Part shown: in pieces, positions 13,882-22,685 of the stretch
How positions within the stretch are numbered: position 1 is the first letter of the stretch
Layout: the number at the start of each line of letters is the position of its first letter
Origin: CATZDY01 sp045599035
GTDB taxonomy: Bacteria > Bacillota > Desulfotomaculia > Desulfotomaculales > Desulfocucumaceae
DNA length: 46,259 nt
Assembly: GCA_045599035.1 (NCBI GenBank)
Contig: JAZRVI010000039.1
Span: 1-46,259 of the forward strand
Reading direction: 5' to 3'
Notes under the pieces: model-generated
The model's database searches: none
The model's input: only the letters and a program-made list of their open reading frames with translations
Told to the model about the DNA's origin: nothing
Program-made: the position numbers and the translations under genes

Positions 13882-15741
13882 TCAAGGGTTAATTGATTGT
13901 TCATTATTGCTTAATTGTTCATTAATCGAAGGAACTAAATCCGGAATTTCCTGAACCTTTTCCTGGGCTTCCCTGCTGCCGCTTACTGTAACCAGACAGC
14001 TTTGGCTGGAATCTCCACAGGCTGCCGTAATTAAAGCCGTTCCCCCATCAATACCCTGAACCAATCCATCTGAGCTAACTGTAGCAACATCCAAATTACT
14101 GCTGAACCAGGATGCCTTATACTCAGCTGGCAAATCCGGAACCATATTGACTTTTAACTGACTTTGTTCCCCCACAGTCAAATCCAGTTTTTCCTGATTT
14201 AAATCTATTTGTAAAAAGGTAATAATGCCAGCTCCCTGTCCTGAACCGGCATCCGCTACCACTCGAAAGATGCCCGGCTTTTGACAGATAATCACCCCAT
14301 CCTGGGAAATCGCAGCTTGATCCGGACTCAAAGCTTGTCCGGTTTCCGGATTTTCCAAATGCCATTTCAGACTGGAATAAATCGCTTCTTCCGGATAAAT
14401 GCGGGCAGTCAATTTTATGCCTCGAACGGCATCAAAATCCACCACCTTATTGGTAAAAGCTTCTCCGGTTTGCCAAAGCTCAACCTGGGCAACCTCAACA
14501 ATTCCAGAGCTGACTTCAACGCTGAATTGAGCCTCCGCCTGATTATTCCATTTGGCTTTAACAACTCCCCGGCCTTCCTTTTGAGCGTATAAATGCACCG
14601 CTGCTCCCTTAGCAATCTTTTCTCCTTTTTCTCCCAAGGTTACAACACCGGAATCATCCGTCAGCCAAAAGACCTCCTCATTCTCAAAATCACTGAGCAA
14701 ATCTGATGCGGACAAAGCTTCAACCCACAAACTGCCGCCTGGATTCAGCCAGATTTCTTCCGGACAGCTTAGTTCCAAGGCATAGGCCGGAGGCTCCGGA
14801 GACAGATTTGGTTCCTCCACAATATTCTGTTCCCGCCAGCCCAACTTCCAGGAAACCGCTCCCACCAGCAAAACCAAGGCCAACACACCCAAAATAAGCG
14901 GCAGCTTTTTACCATTTCTCCCAGTCTGTTTTGGAACAGCTTTAACTGAAGTCGACCGGATTTCTGCTGTATCTTCCACTTCAGTTAAAACCACGGTAAC
15001 ATTATCCTTACCGCCCCTGTCCAAAGCAGCCTGAATCAAAGCTTTGGCTTTGGCCTGAACCGAATCGGATTTTTGCAGAATTGCAGCTATTTCCTTTTTA
15101 TCCAACATATCATTCAGGCCGTCGCTGCAAAGTAAAAACAGATCTTCCTTTTGCACCGGAAAAGGCGGCACCTTATGCACATTAATCGTTATTTCAGCCG
15201 GATCAAGTCCCAAATGCTGGGTCAAAATATGTCGGCTGGGATGCTTTTCAGCCGTTTCAAAATCCAGAATGCCAATTTCAGCCATTTGCCAGGCTTTACT
15301 GTGATCGACTGTTAATAATTTAAGTGAATTATCCCGCCACAAATAAATCCGGCTGTCCCCAATATTATAAATATGAGCTAAATTATCTTTTAAATATAAA
15401 ATTGCTGCCGTAGTTCCGGAATGAACCCCGCCCTGAGCCGCAGAAAAATTACAAATTGCCTGATTGGCCTGTTTAATATATTGGTCAATCAGTTCATTAA
15501 AAGGCCTGGATACAAATTCAGCCAAAGTTTTAACGGCCAGCCAGGAAGCCTGTTCGCCATACTGCTCCCCGCCCATTCCATCACAAACAGCATAAAGGTA
15601 TTGTTTTCGTGGATCATTATCATCTTTTTGGACTCTTTTCTGATCCAAATCATTTTTATAAAAGCTGTTCATTAAAAAATTATCTTCATTATTTTTGCGA
15701 ACTCTTCCCAACTCGGAAATTCCGCAAGCTCTTATTTTCAT
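13882..15741 (-). CDS. Membrane-anchored PP2C Ser/Thr phosphatase with extracellular Ig-like (BIG2) region
   Basis: A 619-residue protein. Residues 1-255 form a PP2C phosphatase with all metal ligands: Asp20 (NED), Asp54 (DGMGG), Asp207 (SDG), Asp246 (GGKDN), plus GDSR at 128-131. One membrane helix follows at about 281-299. The rest (about 310-600) should lie outside the cell and ends in a BIG2-type repeat (GLVQGIDGGTALIT, near 560-590). Most bacterial PrpC/Stp phosphatases are short and cytosolic and paired with a PknB kinase. Here no kinase is in the window, and the architecture resembles a receptor phosphatase. The ATG lies behind AGGTGAGA and 4 bases after ispF, so it is the last gene of the ispD-ispF unit. 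Confidence 0.85.
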   Translation of the reverse strand: MKIRACGISELGRVRKNNEDNFLMNSFYKNDLDQKRVQKDDNDPRKQYLYAVCDGMGGEQYGEQASWLAVKTLAEFVSRPFNELIDQYIKQANQAICNFSAAQGGVHSGTTAAILYLKDNLAHIYNIGDSRIYLWRDNSLKLLTVDHSKAWQMAEIGILDFETAEKHPSRHILTQHLGLDPAEITINVHKVPPFPVQKEDLFLLCSDGLNDMLDKKEIAAILQKSDSVQAKAKALIQAALDRGGKDNVTVVLTEVEDTAEIRSTSVKAVPKQTGRNGKKLPLILGVLALVLLVGAVSWKLGWREQNIVEEPNLSPEPPAYALELSCPEEIWLNPGGSLWVEALSASDLLSDFENEEVFWLTDDSGVVTLGEKGEKIAKGAAVHLYAQKEGRGVVKAKWNNQAEAQFSVEVSSGIVEVAQVELWQTGEAFTNKVVDFDAVRGIKLTARIYPEEAIYSSLKWHLENPETGQALSPDQAAISQDGVIICQKPGIFRVVADAGSGQGAGIITFLQIDLNQEKLDLTVGEQSQLKVNMVPDLPAEYKASWFSSNLDVATVSSDGLVQGIDGGTALITAACGDSSQSCLVTVSGSREAQEKVQEIPDLVPSINEQLSNNEQSINP

Positions 15742-15745
15742 TGTC

Positions 15746-16237
15746 TCACCTCGCAGAATTCACTTCCAGTAAAACCACCGCATAAGCGGCCATGCCTTCT
15801 TTTTGTCCGGTAAAACCCAGACCTTCGGTGGTGGTAGCTTTAATATTAATTTGTTCAGGTTTGGCTTGCAAAGCCTGAGCCAGATTATCTTCCATTTGCG
15901 ACCGATAATCAGCCAATTTGGGAGCCTGAGCTACAATGGTCGCATCCAAATTAACCAGGCTGTAACCTCGACTTTGCAAAAGCTCCCTGACCTTTTCCAA
16001 TAGAAGCAAGCTGGAAATTCCTTTATATTGCGGATCAGAATCTGGAAAATGTTGTCCCAAATCTCCAGCTTTGGCTGCTCCCAGCAAAGCATCCATAACG
16101 GCATGGGTCAAAACATCTGCATCACTATGACCAGCCAAGCCCTGACTATGAACAACTTCTACTCCCCCCAAAATTAACTTCCGACCAGCAATCAAACGGT
16201 GGACATCATAACCAAAACCAATTCTATATCCCTGCAC
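15746..16237 (-). CDS. ispF: 2-C-methyl-D-erythritol 2,4-cyclodiphosphate synthase
   Basis: MEP-pathway enzyme cyclising CDP-ME 2-phosphate. Metal-binding Asp and His are seen in GYDVHRL and the second His in GLAGHSDADVLTHA; the C-terminal ATTTEGLGFTG motif is typical. Start GTG 16237 was preferred over GTG 16249 because GAAAGGTG lies at the right distance. It overlaps the end of ispD by 14 bases, indicating translational coupling. Length about 163, normal. Confidence 0.95.
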   Translation of the reverse strand: MQGYRIGFGYDVHRLIAGRKLILGGVEVVHSQGLAGHSDADVLTHAVMDALLGAAKAGDLGQHFPDSDPQYKGISSLLLLEKVRELLQSRGYSLVNLDATIVAQAPKLADYRSQMEDNLAQALQAKPEQINIKATTTEGLGFTGQKEGMAAYAVVLLEVNSAR

Positions 16238-16916
16238 AATCGATCTCACCTTTCAAAACTTCCGCAATCAACAAATCTTCTGGAGTGGTAATTTTAAGGT
16301 TTTTATAGGAACCCTGCACCAGCTTGACCCGAAAGCCTGCCGTTTCTACTATGGACGCATCATCCGTAAAAGCTGCCAAGTCCTCCACCTGCTGATAGGC
16401 TTTTCGCAGCAGTCCGGCTTCAAACCCCTGGGGAGTTTGCGTCAGCCACAAATTTTGACGAGCCGGAGTCTCCTTAGCAAAGTTCTCCTGATCTACAATT
16501 TTAATGGTATCTTTAACCGGCATGGCCAAAGATACCGCCTGGTATTTTGGCAAATTTGCCAATAAATCCAGAATATTTTTCGAGGAAACTAAAGGCCGTG
16601 CCGCATCGTGAATTAAAATAAAATCAGCCTTTGCCGTAATTTGAGCCAAACCCCTGGCCACCGATTCCTGGCGGCAGCTTCCACCCAGGCAAACAGATTG
16701 AACCTTGGCAAAGCCCCAGTCCTCCCAAATCAATTTTTTAAGCTCTCTGACTTTGGAGGTCACCACAATTATCCCCGCAATTTCAGCCAAATTGGAAAAA
16801 ACATTCAAACTATACCACAAAACTGGCTTACCTGCCAATTCAACCAATAATTTATCTTTTCCCTGCATTCTTCGGCTTTGCCCGGCAGCCACGATCAAAG
16901 CATAAGTCCTGCTCAT
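16224..16916 (-). CDS. ispD: 2-C-methyl-D-erythritol 4-phosphate cytidylyltransferase
   Basis: Makes CDP-ME from MEP and CTP, two steps before IspF. The N-terminal nucleotide-binding signature AAGQSRRMQGKDK, the HDAARPLV motif and the DDASIVE segment are all present; 230 residues is the standard length. The ATG follows AAAGGA. It lies downstream of carD but after a clear terminator, so it probably has its own promoter, which I could not identify convincingly. Confidence 0.95.
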   Translation of the reverse strand: MSRTYALIVAAGQSRRMQGKDKLLVELAGKPVLWYSLNVFSNLAEIAGIIVVTSKVRELKKLIWEDWGFAKVQSVCLGGSCRQESVARGLAQITAKADFILIHDAARPLVSSKNILDLLANLPKYQAVSLAMPVKDTIKIVDQENFAKETPARQNLWLTQTPQGFEAGLLRKAYQQVEDLAAFTDDASIVETAGFRVKLVQGSYKNLKITTPEDLLIAEVLKGEIDCAGI

Positions 16917-16989
16917 GTCCTTTACCTGCTTTCTAAAAATCGACTACCTTAATCATAAGCAAAACCCGCTCAAAAGTCCAGCCCGACTA

Positions 16990-17022
16990 AAACAAAAAAG
17001 CAGGGCTAACCCTGCTTTTTTT
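16990..17022 (-). terminator. Terminator after carD
   Basis: Perfect 12-bp stem AAAAAAGCAGGG/CCCTGCTTTTTT (16994-17005 with 17010-17021), four-base loop. Confidence 0.9.
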
Positions 17023-17497
17023 AAGCAAAAATCTGTTCCAGCATTTCCCTGGCGGTTTTTTCGGTAATTTCCTGAGCCAAAATCAATTCACTGATTAAAA
17101 TTTGTCGGGCATTATCCAGCATTTTTTTTTCGCCGGAAGAAAGACCTTTGCTTTGATCTCGATCCGTCAAATCCCGGATTACCTCCGCCAGCTCCAAAAC
17201 ATCGCCTCTTTTGATTTTTTCCAGATTATTGCGATAACGCTGATTCCAATTGCTGGACATAAGGCTGCTTTTTTCGGCCAGAACAGCCAAAGCTTTCTTA
17301 ATTGTAATTGAATCGCTTATTTCTCTCAAACCAATTTCCTGACTATTTTCAATTGGAATCATAGCTTTCATGTCATCCGTTGGAAAATACAAAACATAAT
17401 ATTGCCGTTTTGTTCCCAACACCTCTTTTTCTTCGATAGCTTCAACCACCCCAGCTCCATGCAGGGGATAAACCAGTTTAGCTCCAATATTATACAA
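17021..17497 (-). CDS. carD: CarD-family transcriptional regulator
   Basis: A 158-residue RNA-polymerase-binding protein. The N-terminal Tudor-like RNAP-interaction domain (GAKLVYPLHGAGVVEAIEEKE) is followed by a helical DNA-binding region ending in AREMLEQIF, as in CdnL/CarD. These proteins stabilise the open complex at many promoters, often rRNA. The start is TTG 17497 behind AAGGGAG. It is monocistronic, with its own consensus promoter and terminator. carD preceding ispD-ispF is a frequent order in Firmicutes. Confidence 0.92.
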   Translation of the reverse strand: MYNIGAKLVYPLHGAGVVEAIEEKEVLGTKRQYYVLYFPTDDMKAMIPIENSQEIGLREISDSITIKKALAVLAEKSSLMSSNWNQRYRNNLEKIKRGDVLELAEVIRDLTDRDQSKGLSSGEKKMLDNARQILISELILAQEITEKTAREMLEQIFA

Positions 17498-17530
17498 GGC
17501 TGCAACTCCCTTGATTTTTTTCCTATTCCT

Positions 17531-17559
17531 AGTATAACATATTCAAGCAGAGCTGTCAA
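17531..17559 (-). promoter_or_regulatory. carD promoter
   Basis: TTGACA, exactly 17 bases, TATACT on the minus strand, about 35 bases before the carD start. Confidence 0.85.
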
Positions 17560-17632
17560 AAATTAATATTTAGCGTAAAATGATCTTTGATTCAAAAGTG
17601 CAAAAATTTTGTTTTTTTCAGATCAAATAAGT

Positions 17633-18430
17633 TTAAAACTGAACATGTTGATTATATTTTTCTAATTCCTTGAGTAAATAATCATTCAAAACCCGGATAT
17701 AGGTTCCTTTCATTCCCAAAGATTTTGATTCAATAACTCCAGCACTTTCAAATTTTCTTAAAGCGTTCACAATTACTGAACGGGTAATGCCTACTTTATC
17801 TGCAATCTTACTTGCTACCAGCAGACCTTCATCACCATCCAGATGGTTAAAAATATGACAGATTGCATCCATTTCTGAGAAAGACAAAGTACCCAAAGCT
17901 ACCTGAACCGCAGCTTTTTTCCGAGCTTCTTCTTCCAGACGACCAGCTCTGGTTCGCAAAATTTCCATGCCGACCAAAGTAGCTGCATATTCGGCCAAAA
18001 TCAGATCCTCGTCTGTAAATAAAGTCTCAAACTTAGCCAAAATTAAAGTACCCAACCGATAACCAGAACCTTTGATCGGAACAATAGTCGTAACCTTGTT
18101 GCCATATTTGCAGGTAATATCCTGGGTAAAAACACATGAGTGTTCAGTCTGACTAAAATTGGCGTGGGTATCCACAAATCGCAGCAGACTTTCGTTATAA
18201 TCAGCCGGGAAGCCTTCCTCGGATTCCAAAATGTCGGTCATGGTTTCACAGGAAAAATTCTTCCGGAAGCAATAACCCAAAACCCGACCGTTAGGATCAA
18301 TAATGTAAATACTGCCTTCAATGCTCTCACACAATACATTGGCTATTTCACCAAAATCTACTGGCATTCCGGCATTATTTTGCAGTAGTTTATTAATCAT
18401 GCGAGTTTTTTCCAATAAGGTATCTGGCAT
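17633..18430 (-). CDS. codY: GTP- and branched-chain-amino-acid-sensing global regulator CodY
   Basis: A 265-residue repressor. The N-terminal GAF ligand domain (about 1-155) is followed by a C-terminal winged helix whose recognition motif ASKIADKVGITRSVIVNALRK is nearly invariant in the family. It binds DNA when GTP and isoleucine/valine are plentiful. The ATG follows AAAGGAGA. It is the last gene of the xerC-hslV-hslU-codY cluster, the same order as in Bacillus. Confidence 0.97.
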   Translation of the reverse strand: MPDTLLEKTRMINKLLQNNAGMPVDFGEIANVLCESIEGSIYIIDPNGRVLGYCFRKNFSCETMTDILESEEGFPADYNESLLRFVDTHANFSQTEHSCVFTQDITCKYGNKVTTIVPIKGSGYRLGTLILAKFETLFTDEDLILAEYAATLVGMEILRTRAGRLEEEARKKAAVQVALGTLSFSEMDAICHIFNHLDGDEGLLVASKIADKVGITRSVIVNALRKFESAGVIESKSLGMKGTYIRVLNDYLLKELEKYNQHVQF

Positions 18431-18461
18431 CTTTTAATCTCCTTTAGGAAACTTTAAATTT

Positions 18462-19853
18462 TTACAAAATATAACGACTTAGATCCTCGTCCTCAATCAC
18501 TTCATTCAGCTTGTTTAACACAAATTCCCGATCAATAACAATGGTTTGCCCCTTCAAATCGGGTCCTTCAAAAGACAGATCTTCCAAAAGCTTCTCCAGA
18601 ATAGTATGCAGTCGTCTGGCTCCAATATTTTCCGTCTTTTCATTTACAGTATAAGCTATTTGGGCAATTTCTTCAAGAGAATCTTCTGAAAATTGAATTA
18701 TCATACCTTCGGTAGCCAAAAGTGATACATATTGTTTAATTAAAGAATTGCAAGGAACCGTAAGAATTTGCAAGAAGTCTTCTTTGGTTAAATTATCCAG
18801 CTCAACTCGAATCGGAAAACGACCTTGTAACTCCGGAATTAAGTCTGAAGGCTTGCTCATGTGAAAAGCTCCGGCCGCAATAAATAAAATATGGTCGGTT
18901 TTAATGGCTCCATACTTAGTTACGACGGTAGAACCCTCCACGATTGGTAAAATATCCCTTTGAACACCACCCCTGGAAACATCCTGACCGCTGCTTCCTT
19001 CATCAACGGCAATTTTATCAATTTCATCCAAAAAGATAATCCCTTGACTTTCCGCTTTCTCCAAACCCTGACTGATAATTTCGTCCATATCAATCAACTT
19101 TTGAGCTTCCTGCTGAGTCAAAATCCGCCGGGCCTCACTAACTTTAACTTTGCGGTGTTTTTTCTTGCGGGGAAAAATATTTCCCAAAACATCCCCCATT
19201 TGAATGCCCATTTCTTCCACCCCGGAACCGGTAAATACTTCCATCATGGGCGGAGTATTGTCCTCCACTTCAATTTCCAGCAGCTCTTTTTCCAATTCAC
19301 CCTGAGCCAACTGCTGCCGCAAAAGATCCCGTCGGTTAAAAATTGTTTTCTTTTGTTCGGTATTATCATCTTCTTTTTCATCTCCGCCGCCGCCAAAAAG
19401 CATTTCCAAAGGATTTTGAACCTTGCTTTTTTTCTCCGGCAAGGGGGCTAATAATTCCACAATTTTTTCTTCCGCAATATGCCGAGCCTGTTCCTCAACT
19501 TCAGCCATTTTAATATTTTTCAGAGTTCTAATAGAGATTTCAGCCAAATCCCGAACCATACTTTCCACATCTCGCCCCACATAACCAACCTCTGTAAATT
19601 TGGTGGCTTCCACCTTTACAAAAGGAGCGTTGACCAAACGAGCCATTCGCCGGGCAATCTCTGTTTTGCCCACTCCAGTAGGCCCAATCATCAAAATATT
19701 TTTGGGCAAAACCTCATCAATTAAATCCTGGGGCAGACGACTTCGCCGAAAACGATTTCGCAAAGCAATGGCTACAGATTTTTTGGCTTGTTTTTGTCCT
19801 ACTATATATTTATCTAATACTTCAACAATTTCTTTCGGAGTAAGTTCTTCCAA
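18462..19853 (-). CDS. hslU: ATP-dependent protease ATPase subunit HslU (ClpY)
   Basis: AAA+ unfoldase that feeds HslV. Walker A GPTGVGKTE near residue 60, the pore loop GYVGRDVES, an acidic I-domain (about 150-240), Walker B IIFLDEIDKIA, and the C-terminal RYIL tail that docks into HslV. TTG 19853 was chosen because GAGGTGA lies at correct distance; GTG 19862 would add three residues. hslV ends 20 bases upstream. Confidence 0.95.
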   Translation of the reverse strand: MEELTPKEIVEVLDKYIVGQKQAKKSVAIALRNRFRRSRLPQDLIDEVLPKNILMIGPTGVGKTEIARRMARLVNAPFVKVEATKFTEVGYVGRDVESMVRDLAEISIRTLKNIKMAEVEEQARHIAEEKIVELLAPLPEKKSKVQNPLEMLFGGGGDEKEDDNTEQKKTIFNRRDLLRQQLAQGELEKELLEIEVEDNTPPMMEVFTGSGVEEMGIQMGDVLGNIFPRKKKHRKVKVSEARRILTQQEAQKLIDMDEIISQGLEKAESQGIIFLDEIDKIAVDEGSSGQDVSRGGVQRDILPIVEGSTVVTKYGAIKTDHILFIAAGAFHMSKPSDLIPELQGRFPIRVELDNLTKEDFLQILTVPCNSLIKQYVSLLATEGMIIQFSEDSLEEIAQIAYTVNEKTENIGARRLHTILEKLLEDLSFEGPDLKGQTIVIDREFVLNKLNEVIEDEDLSRYIL

Positions 19854-19873
19854 ATCAATCACCTCATTTTATA

Positions 19874-20407
19874 TTATAATTCTTCAACCTTAATGTTTCC
19901 ATTGGTATAAACACAGATTTCTGAAGCAATGGTCAAAGCTTCCCGTGCAATATCGGCAGCTTCCAAGTCGGTTCGACGCACCAAAGCTCTGGCCGCCGCC
20001 AAAGCATAATTGCCGCCCGAACCGATAGCGGCCACTCCATCATCTGGTTCAATTACCTCCCCGCCTCCGGAAATAATCAAAATTCGTTTGGAATCTGCCA
20101 CCAGCAACAAGGCTTCCAGTCTTCTTAAAACCTTATCCAGCCGCCATTCCTTGGCCAATTCCACCGCTGATCGTTCCAGATTTCCTCGATAACTTTCCAG
20201 CTTGGCTTCAAACTTTTCAAACAAAGTAAAAGCATCCGCCACTGAACCAGCAAAACCTGCCAAAATTTTACCTCCATATAAACGCCGCAGCTTATTGGCT
20301 CCATGCTTCATAATGGTATTTTCGCCAAAGGTTACCTGACCGTCCCCGGCCAAAGCTACCTTACCTTCTTTTTGTACCGCAATAATTGTAGTTGCTCTAA
20401 ACACCAA
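19874..20407 (-). CDS. hslV: ATP-dependent protease peptidase subunit HslV
   Basis: Proteasome-like peptidase, 177 residues. The motif RATTIIAVQKEGKVALAGDG gives a catalytic Thr after a five-residue propeptide, unlike Bacillus CodW, which uses Ser. GSGGNYALAAARAL and the C-terminal EICVYTNGNI are standard. It sits between xerC and hslU, with AAAGGAGG upstream of a TTG start (GTG one codon on is also possible). Confidence 0.96.
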   Translation of the reverse strand: MVFRATTIIAVQKEGKVALAGDGQVTFGENTIMKHGANKLRRLYGGKILAGFAGSVADAFTLFEKFEAKLESYRGNLERSAVELAKEWRLDKVLRRLEALLLVADSKRILIISGGGEVIEPDDGVAAIGSGGNYALAAARALVRRTDLEAADIAREALTIASEICVYTNGNIKVEEL

Positions 20408-20441
20408 GCTGCCTCCTTTGTTATTCTGTTCACTTTCCGGT

Positions 20442-21347
20442 TCAGGCTCGAGGATGTGATTTGCTGTAAATGAGCTTTAATTTTTCTTCGGTTAAATGGG
20501 TATAAATCTGGGTCGTTGATAAATTAGTATGCCCCAATAATTCCTGCACCATCCGAATATCTGCTCCCCCATCCAAAAGGTGGGTAGCAAAGGAATGCCG
20601 CAAAGTATGAGGGCTAATTCCTTTGGTCAAATTAAGCTGTTGGGCATATTTATAAACTATTTGCCGAGCCACCCGAACCGCCAGCCGCTTGCCTCGAACC
20701 CCTAAAAAAAGAGCTTCTCCGGATTCTGGGGTCAATAATTGAGGACGAGCTTTTTGGCAGTAAAGCTGCAATGCCTCCAAAGCATAATCTCCCACCGGAA
20801 CAATTCTTTCTTTGGAGCCTTTGCCCCAAACCCGAACCTCTTGCTGAATAAAATTCAAATCTTTTAAATCCAGACCAACCAATTCGCCAATTCGCAGGCC
20901 GGAACCATACAATAACTCCAAAATTGCTTTATCTCGAATTCCCACCAGCTTTTGCGTATCCGGCAATTCCAATAATCTGGAACATTGTTTTCGATACAAG
21001 TATTGGGGAATTTTTCGACCTTTTTTTAAAGGAGCTAATTCCCTGAACACATTAACTGAACAAGCTTTTTTGCTGACCAGATAATTGCCAAAAGAACGCC
21101 AGGCCGCAATTTTGCGGGCTATGCTGCTTTTGGCTAAACCTCGTAAGCGTAAATCAGCCAAAAAACTGCGAACCAAACTCAAAGAAATTTGCTCTGGACT
21201 CAATTGTAAGTCACTTACCTTTAATTTAGCTGAAAAGAAGTCTATTCCCTGCATTAAATCCGAATGATAACTATTTAAAGTACATTCCGAATATTTCTTT
21301 TCACTTTCCAGATAAAGTAAATAAGCGTCTACCCAGGCATAAATCAT
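20442..21347 (-). CDS. xerC: Tyrosine recombinase XerC
   Basis: Site-specific recombinase for dimer resolution. It has an N-terminal SAM-like core-binding domain (1-100) and a catalytic domain with Arg (GSGLRIGEL), Lys (WGKGSKER), HTLRHSFATHLLDGGADIR, the second His (LLGH) and the nucleophilic Tyr (TQIYTHL). 301 residues is the usual length. The ATG follows the trmFO stop directly. The conserved chromosomal location argues for the housekeeping Xer rather than a mobile-element integrase. Confidence 0.95.
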   Translation of the reverse strand: MIYAWVDAYLLYLESEKKYSECTLNSYHSDLMQGIDFFSAKLKVSDLQLSPEQISLSLVRSFLADLRLRGLAKSSIARKIAAWRSFGNYLVSKKACSVNVFRELAPLKKGRKIPQYLYRKQCSRLLELPDTQKLVGIRDKAILELLYGSGLRIGELVGLDLKDLNFIQQEVRVWGKGSKERIVPVGDYALEALQLYCQKARPQLLTPESGEALFLGVRGKRLAVRVARQIVYKYAQQLNLTKGISPHTLRHSFATHLLDGGADIRMVQELLGHTNLSTTQIYTHLTEEKLKLIYSKSHPRA

Positions 21348-22667
21348 CTAATCCCCCACTTGCTCCGACCAAAAAGCCGCTAAACTGGCCAAAGCTCTTT
21401 CAGCCATCAGTAATTTTCTTTTTTTCTTATCCCGTTCTGGTTTGTCCAAAGGAGGAAAAATTCCAAAGGCTACATTCATGGGCTGAAATTTTTGAGGATC
21501 GGCCTGGGTAATATAAGCTGCCAAAGCTCCCAAAGCGGTTTCCGGCGGAAAAACTAATAAGCTTTCCCCTCTAAGCCGACGAACCGCATTAATTCCGGCC
21601 ACCAAACCAGAAGCCGCCGACTCCACATAGCCTTCCACCCCGGTCATTTGTCCGGCAAAAAACAGCCCTGCCCGGCTTTTGCTTTCATAGGTCGGGTTGA
21701 GCAAAACGGGCGAATTAAGATAGGTGTTGCGATGCATAACTCCATAACGCACAAATTCAGCCTGCTCCAAACCGGGAATCAAAGAAAAGACCTCTTTTTG
21801 AGCTTTCCAGGTTAAACCAGTTTGAAAGCCAACCAAATTATACAGGCTTCCGGTCGCATTATCCTGGCGTAATTGAACCACAGCATAAGGCCAACGCCCG
21901 GTTCTGGGATCTGTCAGCCCAACCGGTTTTAAGGGGCCATAACGCATGGTATCTACGCCCCGAGCGGCCAAAGCTTCAATGGGCATACAGCCTTCAAAAT
22001 GCTTGAGCTGATCAAAATGATGTCGGGGAGCTTTTTCCGCTGAACATAAAGCTTCATAAAATTGCAAATATTCTTCTTTATTAAAGGGGCAGTTCAAATA
22101 ACAGCCTTCCCCCTTTTCATAACGGGAAGAAAGAAAGATTTTATCAAAATCCAAAGAATCTTTATTGACAATGGGAGCCACTGCGTCATAAAAGTAAAAG
22201 TACTCCTGACCGCCAAAATCTTGAATTTTGGCGGCCAATTTATCCGAGGTCAAAGGGCCTGAAGCTATAATGACCACAGGCTCGGCTGGAATTTCTTCCA
22301 CTTCCTGGCGAATAATTTCAATTAAAGATTCTTCCTCCAGCTTTTGAGTAATCATTTGAGCAAAGCTTTCCCGATCCACAGCCAAAGCTCCTCCTGCCGG
22401 AACTGATGTTGCTTCGGCACAAGCCATCAGCAGGGAATCCAATTGCCGCATTTCTTCCTTCAACAAGCCAACCGCATTTTCCAAAGCCTGAGCCCGCAAA
22501 GAATTGCTGCAAATTAATTCGCCAAAATAGCCGGTTTTATGAGCCGGAGTATTTTTGTGAGGACGCATTTCATATAGACGAACCCTGATGCCCCGGCGGG
22601 CAATTTGCCAGGCCGCTTCGGAACCAGCTAAACCAGCCCCGACTACGGTAATTTCCAAGTTATCCAA
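21348..22667 (-). CDS. trmFO: Methylenetetrahydrofolate--tRNA-(uracil-5-)-methyltransferase TrmFO
   Basis: FAD enzyme forming ribothymidine at position 54 of tRNA with methylene-THF as carbon donor. N-terminal FAD motif VVGAGLAGSEAA, the YEMRP signature, the redox cysteine in GELICSNSLRAQ, and the C-terminal PMNVAFGIFPP. 439 residues, normal. The start is TTG 22667 behind AAAGGA. It links functionally to the FolD product. Confidence 0.96.
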   Translation of the reverse strand: MDNLEITVVGAGLAGSEAAWQIARRGIRVRLYEMRPHKNTPAHKTGYFGELICSNSLRAQALENAVGLLKEEMRQLDSLLMACAEATSVPAGGALAVDRESFAQMITQKLEEESLIEIIRQEVEEIPAEPVVIIASGPLTSDKLAAKIQDFGGQEYFYFYDAVAPIVNKDSLDFDKIFLSSRYEKGEGCYLNCPFNKEEYLQFYEALCSAEKAPRHHFDQLKHFEGCMPIEALAARGVDTMRYGPLKPVGLTDPRTGRWPYAVVQLRQDNATGSLYNLVGFQTGLTWKAQKEVFSLIPGLEQAEFVRYGVMHRNTYLNSPVLLNPTYESKSRAGLFFAGQMTGVEGYVESAASGLVAGINAVRRLRGESLLVFPPETALGALAAYITQADPQKFQPMNVAFGIFPPLDKPERDKKKRKLLMAERALASLAAFWSEQVGD

Positions 22668-22685
22668 AATGATTATCCTTTCCGC

